From Commensalibacter melissae (GTDB taxonomy: Bacteria; Pseudomonadota; Alphaproteobacteria; Acetobacterales; Acetobacteraceae), in NCBI RefSeq assembly GCF_009734185.1, contig NZ_CP046393.1:1232501-1296500 (forward strand): DNA of 64,000 nucleotides, in the 5' to 3' direction. The notes below the pieces were generated by a model. It was not told where the DNA came from. It ran no database searches and worked only from the letters and a program-made list of their open reading frames with translations. Of the stretch, positions 18,011 through 28,451 are shown one piece after another (the first letter of the stretch is position 1; every line of letters begins with the position of its first letter). The translations under genes and the position numbers were made by a program.

Positions 18011-20073
18011 GATTTTTTGAATTTACCAATCAGATTAATCATAAAACTAGCATACTGGACTTCACAACAAACAAAATGGTCCGTTTTATCCAGTTTCAAA
18101 CTCGCTAATCCAAAATCATGATAAATGGTCAGGTATTTTTTTCCCGCACCCCAAAAACCAATAGACCGATTTTCTTGTAACGCCAAATCCCTAAGACGCC
18201 AGATAGTATTGACAATTTCACGTTCATTACCCACGGGATCTCCTATTCCGACTAAAAAATTATCCTTACGAATAAAAGGTATAGCCGTTCCCTCCTTTGA
18301 GCAGATCAAGATACCATTCGGTTTAATATCATCCAGTAATTTATTGTCTGTATCAGACATAACCCGATATAATTCTTTAGTTTCCCCTGACCAGGGCCAT
18401 GAAACTATTTTTGCTGGAAGCATAAGCTTAAACAATATTAAAATTCCGCTTATTCCCACCACTGCAATAATTATTTTTGTTGCGATTGAAATATTGCCAG
18501 AGAAAAAAACCTGAACAACTCCATATTGGGCAATTGATTGCGGGATTAACCAGTTTATTATCAATACAGTGGTTAAAAATAAAATAACCTCTACAATAAT
18601 TTTGCTGGAAAACGGTGCATCCGTTAAACTGGCTGATCGATAATAACATTTTCTAAACGGTGCAATAAAAAACGCAACCAAAGTCAGTATGGCCGGAATA
18701 ATGAGATAAGTTCCCATAATCAACGTAATTACTGCTGATGCAATTAAAATACAAAGACTTAATCCCCATGCGAGTGTAATTCTACGGACTAATGACACCG
18801 TAAGAGTTAATAGGATAAGACCTAAAAATGATAAAATATAATCGCCTGTAAGTTCAATAAATAATGAAAAAGTTCCTGCATCGTGAAGAATCAATCCTGA
18901 ATCAAACAAAGGCACAGCCAGATCAATCAAAGCGCAAATAAAAACTGCCGCTGCTGCAATGGCTACAGAAAAAGCCGCATCACTCTCCCGCAGATTTTCA
19001 TCAATGAATAGAGATGGATTAAATCGTAACAAATTCTTTTTTCTGGGCTTATCAAATATGGATTTGCTTCTAATTAAAATTTCATGCACTGCAAACATAC
19101 TGCCTGCAATAAACAATGGTATTAAATAATACAAAAACCGGAAAACAAATATAACACACATAATATTGGCCATTGGCATATAATTTTTTAAAGCCAATAT
19201 CATGCTGCCCTCAAACACCCCTGCACCTCCAGGTACACTTGATATTAACCCGGCAATATAAGAAGCGATATAAATCGCCATAAAAGACATAAAATCAAGT
19301 GCAGGATAACCGATCATGATTGAATGAGACGGCACGACACAATAAGGGATTGCAGCCGTTATTATAACTTCAGCAGTTGCGACAACAATTTGTGAAATAG
19401 CCATGGATGGCCGAGGAAACGATAAAGTATATTTCCAAACTTTTAACGTGTTGCATCGGAATGAAAGAAAAATATAACCAAAGACCCCTAACCACGCGAT
19501 AATTCCGATAAAAATAAATATCCAGCCTGGCAATGCCTGCCCAATGATTGGTAATGAATTCGATTTAAATATTAATAACCCGCCTACTAGCACCGCAACA
19601 CCTATAAAATAGGTAATGGAACAAAAGGCGATAACCTGGAGGATTTCTAAAGGCTTAAGCCCCCAACTCCCATATAAACGGAAACGAACCATTGCACCAG
19701 AAACTGCCGACAAACCAATATTATGTGAAAGCACATAGGAACAAAAAGATGCAAAGGCAGTTTTCAAAAAAGACAAGCGGTATCCAATTTGTCTAACAGC
19801 CATTTTATCATAAAACGACAGGACAAAAAATGACAATAAAGTGCACACACCAGCCATTAACAAGGAAAAAGTGGGAATTTGTTCAAAAGATAGCTTAATC
19901 TCTTTCAGGCTGAGATGTTTGAATTCCTTTTGCACAACATAAATTGCAGCCACGAATAACAAAACACCAAGAATACGAGAACAATATTTTAAGTGAATCT
20001 TCCAACCCGTGTTTTTATAATGTTTCCCATCATTCTGGGTGTTATTGAGTTTTTCGAAATCCGATGGCTGCAT
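18007..20073 (-). CDS. mprF: MprF-like phosphatidylglycerol flippase with truncated synthetase domain
   Basis: MprF adds lysine or alanine from tRNA to phosphatidylglycerol and flips the product, lowering surface charge. Residues about 25-540 give the multi-helix flippase part, including LSAVSGAMVRFRLYG and SSVPGGAGVFEGSM, both typical. The cytosolic DUF2156 domain starts near 565 (ELYRVMSDTD, GDPVGNEREI, GFWGAGKKYLTIYHDFGLASLKL) but ends at 688 with an unrelated tail. MprF proteins usually run 840-880 residues, so about 150-200 residues including most of the acyltransferase half are missing. The DNA beyond the stop is thpR on the other strand, so a simple frameshift does not explain it. Flippase function may remain; synthesis is doubtful. 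Confidence 0.82.
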   Translation of the reverse strand: MQPSDFEKLNNTQNDGKHYKNTGWKIHLKYCSRILGVLLFVAAIYVVQKEFKHLSLKEIKLSFEQIPTFSLLMAGVCTLLSFFVLSFYDKMAVRQIGYRLSFLKTAFASFCSYVLSHNIGLSAVSGAMVRFRLYGSWGLKPLEILQVIAFCSITYFIGVAVLVGGLLIFKSNSLPIIGQALPGWIFIFIGIIAWLGVFGYIFLSFRCNTLKVWKYTLSFPRPSMAISQIVVATAEVIITAAIPYCVVPSHSIMIGYPALDFMSFMAIYIASYIAGLISSVPGGAGVFEGSMILALKNYMPMANIMCVIFVFRFLYYLIPLFIAGSMFAVHEILIRSKSIFDKPRKKNLLRFNPSLFIDENLRESDAAFSVAIAAAAVFICALIDLAVPLFDSGLILHDAGTFSLFIELTGDYILSFLGLILLTLTVSLVRRITLAWGLSLCILIASAVITLIMGTYLIIPAILTLVAFFIAPFRKCYYRSASLTDAPFSSKIIVEVILFLTTVLIINWLIPQSIAQYGVVQVFFSGNISIATKIIIAVVGISGILILFKLMLPAKIVSWPWSGETKELYRVMSDTDNKLLDDIKPNGILICSKEGTAIPFIRKDNFLVGIGDPVGNEREIVNTIWRLRDLALQENRSIGFWGAGKKYLTIYHDFGLASLKLDKTDHFVCCEVQYASFMINLIGKFKKS

Positions 20074-20124
20074 GAATCTTCTATGTTATAATTGATAAAG
20101 CAAAATCTTTCGATCTTCTTATAT

Positions 20125-21738
20125 TTATCTTTTTACCGCCTTGTTAATCAACTCTATTGTTTCTTTTATTCCATATACGGCGATAAACATTCCGAAACGT
20201 GGCCCATCTTTTTGTCCGAGTAACACTTCATAAAGACAACCAAACCAATCCCTTAACGGTTCAAATTCGTATTTTTTACCAATTGCAAACACCAAATTTT
20301 GTAAAATATCTGGTTTATGCTCTTCCGCTGGTAATTTCTTCAATTCAACAGATAACTCAATCAAAGCCCTTGCCTCTCGTTCATCCGGTGTACGATAAAC
20401 CTTATGGGGACGAATGAAATCAGCATAATATGCCAGGGCATTCTCTACTAGCTGAGCCAACATGGGGTTATTATCTGGCGATACAGATTCATCATATCGT
20501 TTAAGAAATCCCCATAATATTTCGGCTCTTTCCGCATTCGCAACACTGGCAAGATTTAATAACATTGCGAATGAAATCGGACTTCCCGCTTTTTTTGGTA
20601 AAACACCTCCATGTATGAACCAGGCAGGATTAGCATATTTCTTTTCTTTTTCAGCGGGTCCGACACTATCATCTCCCCGCTCTGATTTCTGCCAATTTTC
20701 AACATGTTTAAGATATTCATCTGTAGTCTTGGGTATAACATCAAAAAATAATCTTTTCGCCCGCCTAGGTGCATTAAACATATATTGCGCAAGACTTTCC
20801 GAGGGACCATATCGCAACCATTCTTCAATCGATAATCCATTTCCTTTCGATTTTGAGATTTTTTGCCCCTGATCATCAAGAAATAATTCATATGTTAGAT
20901 TGGCTGGTGGAGTGCCACCAAGAATTTTACAAATCTTGCTTGAAAGTCGAACACTGTCAATCAGATCCTTTCCTGACATTTCATAATCTACCCCCAGGGC
21001 ATACCAGCGCATTGCCCAATCAGCTTTCCATTGTAATTTTGCATGTCCACCTGTAACAGGGGTTTCAAAAAGCTTGCCATTCTCATCACGCCATTGAATA
21101 GTTCCAGATACCGGATCAATTTTTTCCATAGGAACTTGCATAACAATTCCCGTTTCAGGATGGACAGGTAATACAGGGGAATAGGTGGCCCGTCTTTCTT
21201 CTCTCAGTGTCGGTGCAATTACAGCAACTATCTTGTCGTGAACTTCCAATATTCTTTTCAAAGCGGAATCGAATTTTCCTGATTGATAATATTCTGTTGA
21301 GGAGGCAAATTTATATTCAAATCCAAAATGATCAAGAAAGGAACAAAGTTGGGCATTATTATGTGCACCAAAAGATTCATGTGTTCCAAATGGATCAGGT
21401 ATACTTGACAAAGGTTTTCCTAAATGTTCTTTTAACATTTCCTGATTAGGTACATTTTCTGGAACTTTACGTAAACCATCCATATCATCGGAAAATGCAA
21501 GAATGACAGCTTTTTTCCCTGTCAGGGCCTGATATGCCTGGCTGACCCAAGAAGTGCGAGCCACTTCGCCAAATGTTCCGATATGCGGTAAACCAGAAGG
21601 ACCATATCCTGTTTCAAGCAAGGCGGGTTTATCCGATTTATCTTTTTTATTCCGAACATGTTCAGCCAATTTTACGGCTTCCTCGAAAGGCCATATTTTG
21701 GGTATTGAAGTAAAAGAAGAAAAATCGTTTATTGTCAT
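20125..21738 (-). CDS. lysS: Class I lysyl-tRNA synthetase
   Basis: 537 residues, cytosolic, charges tRNA-Lys. This is the class I (archaeal/alphaproteobacterial) enzyme, unrelated to the class II LysRS of E. coli. The Rossmann-fold signatures are clear: GPSGLPHIGTFGE with HIGT at 52-55, and KISKSKGNG near residue 295 for KMSKS. Length is normal. It lies 52 bases upstream of mprF on the same strand; since MprF uses Lys-tRNA as substrate, the arrangement is suggestive. Confidence 0.95.
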   Translation of the reverse strand: MTINDFSSFTSIPKIWPFEEAVKLAEHVRNKKDKSDKPALLETGYGPSGLPHIGTFGEVARTSWVSQAYQALTGKKAVILAFSDDMDGLRKVPENVPNQEMLKEHLGKPLSSIPDPFGTHESFGAHNNAQLCSFLDHFGFEYKFASSTEYYQSGKFDSALKRILEVHDKIVAVIAPTLREERRATYSPVLPVHPETGIVMQVPMEKIDPVSGTIQWRDENGKLFETPVTGGHAKLQWKADWAMRWYALGVDYEMSGKDLIDSVRLSSKICKILGGTPPANLTYELFLDDQGQKISKSKGNGLSIEEWLRYGPSESLAQYMFNAPRRAKRLFFDVIPKTTDEYLKHVENWQKSERGDDSVGPAEKEKKYANPAWFIHGGVLPKKAGSPISFAMLLNLASVANAERAEILWGFLKRYDESVSPDNNPMLAQLVENALAYYADFIRPHKVYRTPDEREARALIELSVELKKLPAEEHKPDILQNLVFAIGKKYEFEPLRDWFGCLYEVLLGQKDGPRFGMFIAVYGIKETIELINKAVKR

Positions 21739-21864
21739 TATTTTACAGCCACTATAAAAATGCCTGCCCTCTGATTAAATATGGATTTAAAAAACTATTA
21801 TCTGTTAGATTAACAGGATAAAAATCAATATATTATCATATACGTATGAATTGTTAGAAAATAA

Positions 21865-24687
21865 ATGGTTTTAAAAGATTATTCCGCATTAATTATTCAT
21901 GATAATCAATTTTCATTATTTAATACGGATGGAGAAATTCTTAATTTACCGTTACAGACATTGATTGCTGAACTTGAACAAACAACTGAATTGCTGATCA
22001 TACACAAATCTTATACCTACCGTAAACTAAAATCCCCAAAAACCATTCATACTGACCGGTGGCTTGATTTGCTTGAACTTGCCGCATTTGTATTTCCCGT
22101 TCAATCCTTTGGCTATACAGTCACAAATTTTGCCAATGCATTAAAAATCCCCATGCCTTTAAATCCTGAAGCTGATTTTTTAATAATTATCTGCGATTAT
22201 CTTATCCTAAAATTCAAGGAAGAATATAATCATGGCAACAAAGACATGATTGCTGCTCGGCTAGCGGCCCTCTATCATGCACAATGGTTATGGGCTCCAA
22301 TATTATTATCTGCACTTGATATTTCTCTACCGTTACCAGCGCAACAACTGCAAGCTTCCGACGCGCTCAGAATATGGCAACGATTACCAAAATGGCAAGA
22401 ACTTTCCCCACGTCCCCAACCCAGCCAATTTCCTGTCAAACGCCAGGAAACCTTTAATCGTTTGGCCGAAATTCTGGGACTTGGCGCTGAAGATCGAGCT
22501 GGACAAATTGATTTTACAGATGTTGCCCGTTATGCATTTGAACCTTGTGTGGAACAGGGAAAACCCAATATTGTATTAGCCGAGGCAGGAACAGGTACAG
22601 GAAAGACCTCTGCCTATATTGCTCCAGCAAGTTTATGGGCTGAACACAATAAAGGAACAGTTTGGATAAATACCTACACGCGCCATTTACAAAGGCAAAT
22701 CGAACATGAATTCCATCATCTTTATCCAGATCCTGCCACCCGCAAGAAAAAAATTGTTGTCCGAAAAGGTAGAGAGAATTATTTATGTTTATTAAATTTA
22801 GATGAATATATTACGCTTCATTTCAATAAAAATGATGGTAACGGTGATAATATCGCCATTATTTTATTATGCAACTGGGCTGAACAAAGTAATGATGGTG
22901 ATCTTTTTGGAGGTGACCTGCCCAACTGGTTCCATGATCTTTTTGACAACAGAATATTATCTATTCTTGCTGAAAGACGGGGTGAATGCATTCATGCAAG
23001 TTGCCCACATTACCAAACTTGTTTTGTTGAACATTCCATTCGCAGAGCCCAAAATGCAGAAATTGTTATTGCAAATCACGCCCTGGTCATTAACCACTTT
23101 GCCTGGTCTTTAGATAATGCCTCTCCTGAATGGGAAAGTAATCTACCGTCCCGCTTGATTTTTGACGAGGCCCATCATATATCGGATGCAGCCGATTCAG
23201 CTTTTTCAACCGCTTTCTCAGCTACTGAAACCAGCGAATTGAGACGATGGCTATTAGGAAATGAAGGAAACAATACACGTTCAAAAGGATTGAAAAAGCG
23301 TATTCATGACGTAATTATTGGCAATAAAGCGCTTGAAAAAGATTTGGAAGAAATTATTGATTCCGCCTTTATTTTACCCCCCTTAAATTGGTCAAGTCAT
23401 CTTGCATCATTTCATGACAATAAGAATGAAAACCTAACCAATTTATCTGAGCGTTTCTTTTACCTCATATATCAGCAAATACAAGCCCGTTCTTCCCGTA
23501 ACCAAATTATCAATCAGTCCTACGCAGAAACAAGACAATATGAATGCGATCTCTATCCGCTATTACCGGAATTAGTTGCACTTGTACCAAATTTAATTCA
23601 ATCCTTTCAAAAATTGCTAAACTATCTTTTAAAATTTACACGCAATATAGAAACCAAATTAAATAATGAAAAAGACTCTCTGGACAAAATGTCCCTTGAG
23701 AGACTTGAGACAACTCACGCAACATTAACCCGGAAAGCGGTTACTCCCTTAACTCTATGGTTGGATCTTTTGACTTCATTGAATAAACCAGAACATTCCA
23801 ATAGCCAACCTAAAACTCATGTTTCATTTCTGAAATCTGAACATAAGAATAAAAATATAACAAACGTAGGTTTATTTCATCATTGGCTTGACCCAACCAT
23901 TCCATTGATGAAAATGCTGGCACCTTCAATACAAGGTATGCTTTTCACCTCTGCAACCTTACGCGATGAAAGTAACAATGACACAGAAGCATCCTGGCAA
24001 GCAGCCGAACAAAGAGTTGGGACAGAACATCTTCCCGTTCAACCTCTTAGAGCTGCATTAAGTTGTCCCTTCAATTATGACAAGCAAGCCCGTGTTTTTG
24101 TAGTTAATGACATTAATATTCATTCCATCAATGAAGTGGCCCATGCCTACCTGCATTTATTCAAGGCCTCCAAAGGTGGCGCATTGGGATTGTTTACAGC
24201 AATTCATCGGTTACGTGCAATTTATCACCAGATTAATGAATCTTTGGAAAAAGATAATATTTCTCTTTTTGCACAACATATCGATCCATTGAGTAATAAT
24301 AGTCTGGTTGAATTGTTTAAAAATGATATGCACTCCTGTCTATTTGGTACTGATGCCATGCGGGATGGAATCAATATTCCAGGTAATTCTTTACGCCTTG
24401 TTGTATTTGAAAGAATACCCTGGCCTCGCCCTGATATTCTTTATCGAGAAAGAAGAAAGTATTTTTATAAAGACAAACCCAATCTTTATGATGAGCAAAT
24501 TGTTCGCTTGCGCTTAAGACAGGCTTTTGGCAGATTGATACGTACTCAATCAGACAAGGGAATTTTTATTATTTTGGACCGTCGTACACCAACTCGTGTA
24601 TTGTCCGCTTTCCCAAAAAATGTTCCGATACGAAGACAGAGCCTACAAGAGATAATCAATCAGACGACCCTTTTTTATGAAAAATAA
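21865..24687 (+). CDS. DinG/XPD-family ATP-dependent DNA helicase
   Basis: 940 residues, superfamily 2 helicase of the iron-sulfur XPD/DinG group. Walker A AEAGTGTGKT lies near residue 240, the four-cysteine Fe-S region is represented by CIHASCPHYQTC near 375 with an earlier cysteine, DEAHH is near 433, and motif VI RLRQAFGRLIRTQSDKG is near the end. The 200 residues before Walker A are an extra N-terminal region (PxxIHTDRWLDLLELAAFVFP) absent from E. coli DinG but usual in alphaproteobacterial versions. It likely resolves DNA secondary structures or R-loops. A terminator follows 20 bases downstream. Confidence 0.88.
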   Translation: MVLKDYSALIIHDNQFSLFNTDGEILNLPLQTLIAELEQTTELLIIHKSYTYRKLKSPKTIHTDRWLDLLELAAFVFPVQSFGYTVTNFANALKIPMPLNPEADFLIIICDYLILKFKEEYNHGNKDMIAARLAALYHAQWLWAPILLSALDISLPLPAQQLQASDALRIWQRLPKWQELSPRPQPSQFPVKRQETFNRLAEILGLGAEDRAGQIDFTDVARYAFEPCVEQGKPNIVLAEAGTGTGKTSAYIAPASLWAEHNKGTVWINTYTRHLQRQIEHEFHHLYPDPATRKKKIVVRKGRENYLCLLNLDEYITLHFNKNDGNGDNIAIILLCNWAEQSNDGDLFGGDLPNWFHDLFDNRILSILAERRGECIHASCPHYQTCFVEHSIRRAQNAEIVIANHALVINHFAWSLDNASPEWESNLPSRLIFDEAHHISDAADSAFSTAFSATETSELRRWLLGNEGNNTRSKGLKKRIHDVIIGNKALEKDLEEIIDSAFILPPLNWSSHLASFHDNKNENLTNLSERFFYLIYQQIQARSSRNQIINQSYAETRQYECDLYPLLPELVALVPNLIQSFQKLLNYLLKFTRNIETKLNNEKDSLDKMSLERLETTHATLTRKAVTPLTLWLDLLTSLNKPEHSNSQPKTHVSFLKSEHKNKNITNVGLFHHWLDPTIPLMKMLAPSIQGMLFTSATLRDESNNDTEASWQAAEQRVGTEHLPVQPLRAALSCPFNYDKQARVFVVNDINIHSINEVAHAYLHLFKASKGGALGLFTAIHRLRAIYHQINESLEKDNISLFAQHIDPLSNNSLVELFKNDMHSCLFGTDAMRDGINIPGNSLRLVVFERIPWPRPDILYRERRKYFYKDKPNLYDEQIVRLRLRQAFGRLIRTQSDKGIFIILDRRTPTRVLSAFPKNVPIRRQSLQEIINQTTLFYEK

Positions 24688-24706
24688 ATCATCATAAACA
24701 ACAAAA

Positions 24707-24730
24707 CCAGCTCTTTATCAAAAGAGCTGG
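24707..24730. terminator. Bidirectional terminator between the DinG-family gene and the cold-shock gene
   Basis: CCAGCTCTTT and AAAGAGCTGG form a 10-bp stem with a 4-base loop. The genes on either side converge here, and on the minus strand the stem is followed by TTTTGTTGTTT. Confidence 0.82.
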
Positions 24731-24782
24731 CTTGCTTACGGTAAATAGATAACTCTAATACCAGTAATCGTATGCTTCGATC

Positions 24783-24986
24783 TTACAAAGGCTTGAGATT
24801 AGCTGCAGCAGCTTTACCTCTTTCTGTTACAATATCATAGCTTACACGCTGATTTTCCTTCAAATCACGAAGTCCAGCAGCCTGAACAGCTGTAATATGC
24901 ACAAAAACGTCCTTGCCACCTTCTTCAGGGACAATAAAACCAAATCCTTTTGTAGGATTAAACCATTTCACGGTTCCAGTATACAT
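24783..24986 (-). CDS. Cold-shock domain protein (CspA family)
   Basis: 67-residue single OB-fold RNA chaperone. RNP1 (KGFGFI) and RNP2 (VFVHI) are both intact. It is likely expressed on its own from the long AT-rich region upstream; an AAGGA lies 12 bases before the ATG, a loose spacing. Whether it is cold-induced cannot be read from sequence. Confidence 0.95.
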   Translation of the reverse strand: MYTGTVKWFNPTKGFGFIVPEEGGKDVFVHITAVQAAGLRDLKENQRVSYDIVTERGKAAAANLKPL

Positions 24987-25366
24987 TATAACCGCGCATC
25001 CTTATCATATATAGAATATCAAGCCTTGAAACATAGACCTGATATAGAGTTAAAATCAAAACGAATAAATCGTTTACCTATTCAGAAAGAAAACTTTCAT
25101 GGGACTATTTGACACATAAAATAAATAAACTGTCAATATAATTATTATTTATTAAATAAAAAAAACATATATATTGTAAATTTAATATAAAATATAAATA
25201 AATTTTTAGTATTTATTAAAATTTTATAATATTTATTTATTATTTAGAATAAAACACTTAAAAAATATATCGCAACATTTCATTTACAATATTATTCAAG
25301 ACTATTTAATATGGTTAATTTAATAATTACTACTTCATAAGTGTGACCAAATATTCATATATATAA
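24987..25366. other. Long AT-rich intergenic region upstream of the cold-shock gene
   Basis: 380 bases with only short, out-of-frame ORFs. On the minus strand TTGACA occurs at about 25123-25128, some 140 bases from the csp start, so the csp mRNA could have a long 5' leader as in E. coli cspA. I see no clear -10 for it. Beyond about 25130 the sequence is nearly all A/T and I see nothing else. Confidence 0.4.
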
Positions 25367-25398
25367 AAAGGTTACTGCCATTATTGACAGTAACCTTT
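25367..25398 (-). terminator. Terminator after groEL
   Basis: AAAGGTTACTG and CAGTAACCTTT form an 11-bp stem with a 10-base loop, followed on the minus strand by TTTATATATA. It lies 50 bases beyond the groEL stop. Confidence 0.8.
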
Positions 25399-25448
25399 CA
25401 GGATAAGATAATTATTTAGTTATTATCCTTTGTGCAATAAGGGAGAAA

Positions 25449-27107
<1,659 letters not shown>

Positions 27108-27162
27108 CTACAAGAAATTCTTTAAAAAAAGTCAAAATCAAAAGCTGGTGAAAAATTGCGGA

Positions 27163-27453
27163 TTAACCTACAATTCCCATAATATCGCTTTCTTTCATAA
27201 TCAAAAGCTCTTCGCCATTTAATTTGACTTCGGTCCCAGACCATTTACCGAATAAAACTTTATCACCTTTTTTAACATCCAGAGGAACAATTTGTCCCTG
27301 CTCATTACGAGCTCCCGGACCTACGGCAATGACTTCGCCTTCTTGAGGTTTTTCTTTTGCTGTATCTGGAATGATAATTCCACCGACAGTTTTTTCTTCA
27401 CTGTTTAGCCGACGAACGACTACACGGTCATGTAATGGACGAAAATTCGTCAT
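27163..27453 (-). CDS. groES: Co-chaperonin GroES (Hsp10)
   Basis: 96 residues, heptameric lid of the GroEL chamber. [22 protein letters not shown] and [24 protein letters not shown] include the mobile loop (both quoted in part, 20 residues or fewer of each needed to recognise it). It is the first gene of the groE operon. Upstream lies a good vegetative promoter and a strong hairpin instead of the CIRCE element often found at groE. Confidence 0.97.
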   Translation of the reverse strand: MTNFRPLHDRVVVRRLNSEEKTVGGIIIPDTAKEKPQEGEVIAVGPGARNEQGQIVPLDVKKGDKVLFGKWSGTEVKLNGEELLIMKESDIMGIVG

Positions 27454-27538
27454 TTGGATCGCTCCATAATTTCTATATAATGCCCTTAATCAAAGCAGCA
27501 TTATGGGTTTTAACTACGCGCGTTTTTGCCGCGTTACT

Positions 27539-27576
27539 CCAAATATTACAGTGGCATTATTGCCACTTATATTTGG
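27539..27576 (-). promoter_or_regulatory. Inverted repeat at the predicted groES transcription start
   Basis: On the minus strand, CCAAATAT and AGTGGCA pair with TGCCACT and ATATTTGG around a TAAT-type loop, giving a long interrupted stem that begins about 5 bases after the -10 box. It has no T-run. It could be an operator overlapping the start site or a 5'-leader hairpin controlling mRNA stability or translation. It does not match CIRCE (TTAGCACTC-N9-GAGTGCTAA). Confidence 0.6.
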
Positions 27577-27580
27577 TTTT

Positions 27581-27609
27581 AAGGTAACCATAATCATGTA
27601 CAATGTCAA
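27581..27609 (-). promoter_or_regulatory. Predicted groES-groEL promoter
   Basis: On the minus strand TTGACA (27609-27604) is separated by 17 bases from TACCTT (27586-27581). The -35 is consensus and the spacing ideal; the -10 is imperfect. No RpoH-type CTTG/CCTATNT pair was seen at this place. Confidence 0.6.
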
Positions 27610-27792
27610 CTAAATTTAATTCCTATACACAGATATAAGTTACTTAATTTTTATCGATTGATTTATTGTGTATAATTACAATATATTTTAAAGAATAATA
27701 CTTATTAAGTAAGTTGCTTACAAAAGATTTTATCACATAACATAACGTGCTTTCAGACTTAAATCTCTTTTTCCGTAACCTCATATCGTCTT
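27610..27792. promoter_or_regulatory. Divergent control region between groES and the TetR-type gene
   Basis: Together with the groES leader this fills the 340-base gap. Two short inverted repeats, TAAGT-T-ACTTA (27636-27646) and GTAAG-TTG-CTTAC (27709-27721), lie before the TetR-type gene and could be operators. No ORF is apparent. Confidence 0.35.
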
Positions 27793-28380
27793 ATGAATGC
27801 TAAAAATAAAAAAAATCTTCTTTTGAAAATTGGTCAGGAATTTTTTGCAAGCCAAGGTTTTACAAATGTTGGTTTAGCTGAAATTCTCAAACAAGCAAAT
27901 ATTCCCAAAGGCTCATTCTATTATTATTTCAATTCCAAGGAAGATTACGGCGTTCAGGTCATTGATCACTATGTTGACAATTATATAATGGCTCTTCAGT
28001 CCTTACTTAAGTCTTCTTCACTTTCAGGAAAAGATCGTCTACTTAAATATTGGGAAAAATGGCAATTTTCACAATGCGACAATAATTTTGAGGGACATTG
28101 TCTTATCGTTAAATTAAGTTCTGAGGTTACAGATTATTCCGAACCGATGCGTAAGGCATTCTGTAGAGGAACCGACCGGATATTATCCCTTATCGCACAA
28201 ATTATTGCCATAGGCCAAAAAGATAATTCCATTCACAATCAGGCTGACAATTTTTTTATAGCTCAACAATTATATCAACAATGGTTGGGGGCAAGTTTAA
28301 TGGTGAAAATACAAAAACGGTCTACAGCATTTACTATTGCTCTCCATTTCACAAACTTTCTTCTTGACAATAATATTTAA
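27793..28380 (+). CDS. TetR-family regulator, NemR-like
   Basis: 195 residues. The N-terminal helix-turn-helix is typical: GLAEILKQANIPKGSFYYYFNSKEDYG, of which KGSFYYYF is the family signature. The C-terminal ligand domain contains a cysteine in CDNNFEGHCLIVKLSSE, reminiscent of the redox-active Cys of NemR, which senses quinones, aldehydes and hypochlorite. Position immediately before two old yellow enzymes, with a GGTCTA-type palindrome between, strongly suggests it represses them and is relieved by electrophiles. The naming as NemR is inference. Confidence 0.82.
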   Translation: MNAKNKKNLLLKIGQEFFASQGFTNVGLAEILKQANIPKGSFYYYFNSKEDYGVQVIDHYVDNYIMALQSLLKSSSLSGKDRLLKYWEKWQFSQCDNNFEGHCLIVKLSSEVTDYSEPMRKAFCRGTDRILSLIAQIIAIGQKDNSIHNQADNFFIAQQLYQQWLGASLMVKIQKRSTAFTIALHFTNFLLDNNI

Positions 28381-28395
28381 TTTTTCATAGATTAA

Positions 28396-28410
28396 TAGAC
28401 GACCGGTCTA
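28396..28410. promoter_or_regulatory. Candidate NemR-type operator
   Basis: TAGAC-GACCG-GTCTA lies 42 bases before the first old yellow enzyme start. The right half GGTCTA equals the NemR half-site as I know it from E. coli (TAGACC-N4-GGTCTA), the left half differs at one base and the spacing is one shorter. The site sits where a repressor would block the enzyme gene promoter. Confidence 0.6.
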
Positions 28411-28451
28411 CTATTTTTTTAAAAATATAATTATTAGTGAGGTTTACCACT

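Noticed and set aside
25130-25366. Possible replication origin in the very AT-rich stretch
   Set aside because: AT-richness alone; no DnaA-box cluster (TTATCCACA) and no dnaA or parAB nearby.
27454-27600. CIRCE element upstream of groES
   Set aside because: No TTAGCACTC-N9-GAGTGCTAA or close variant; the inverted repeat there has a different sequence and spacing.
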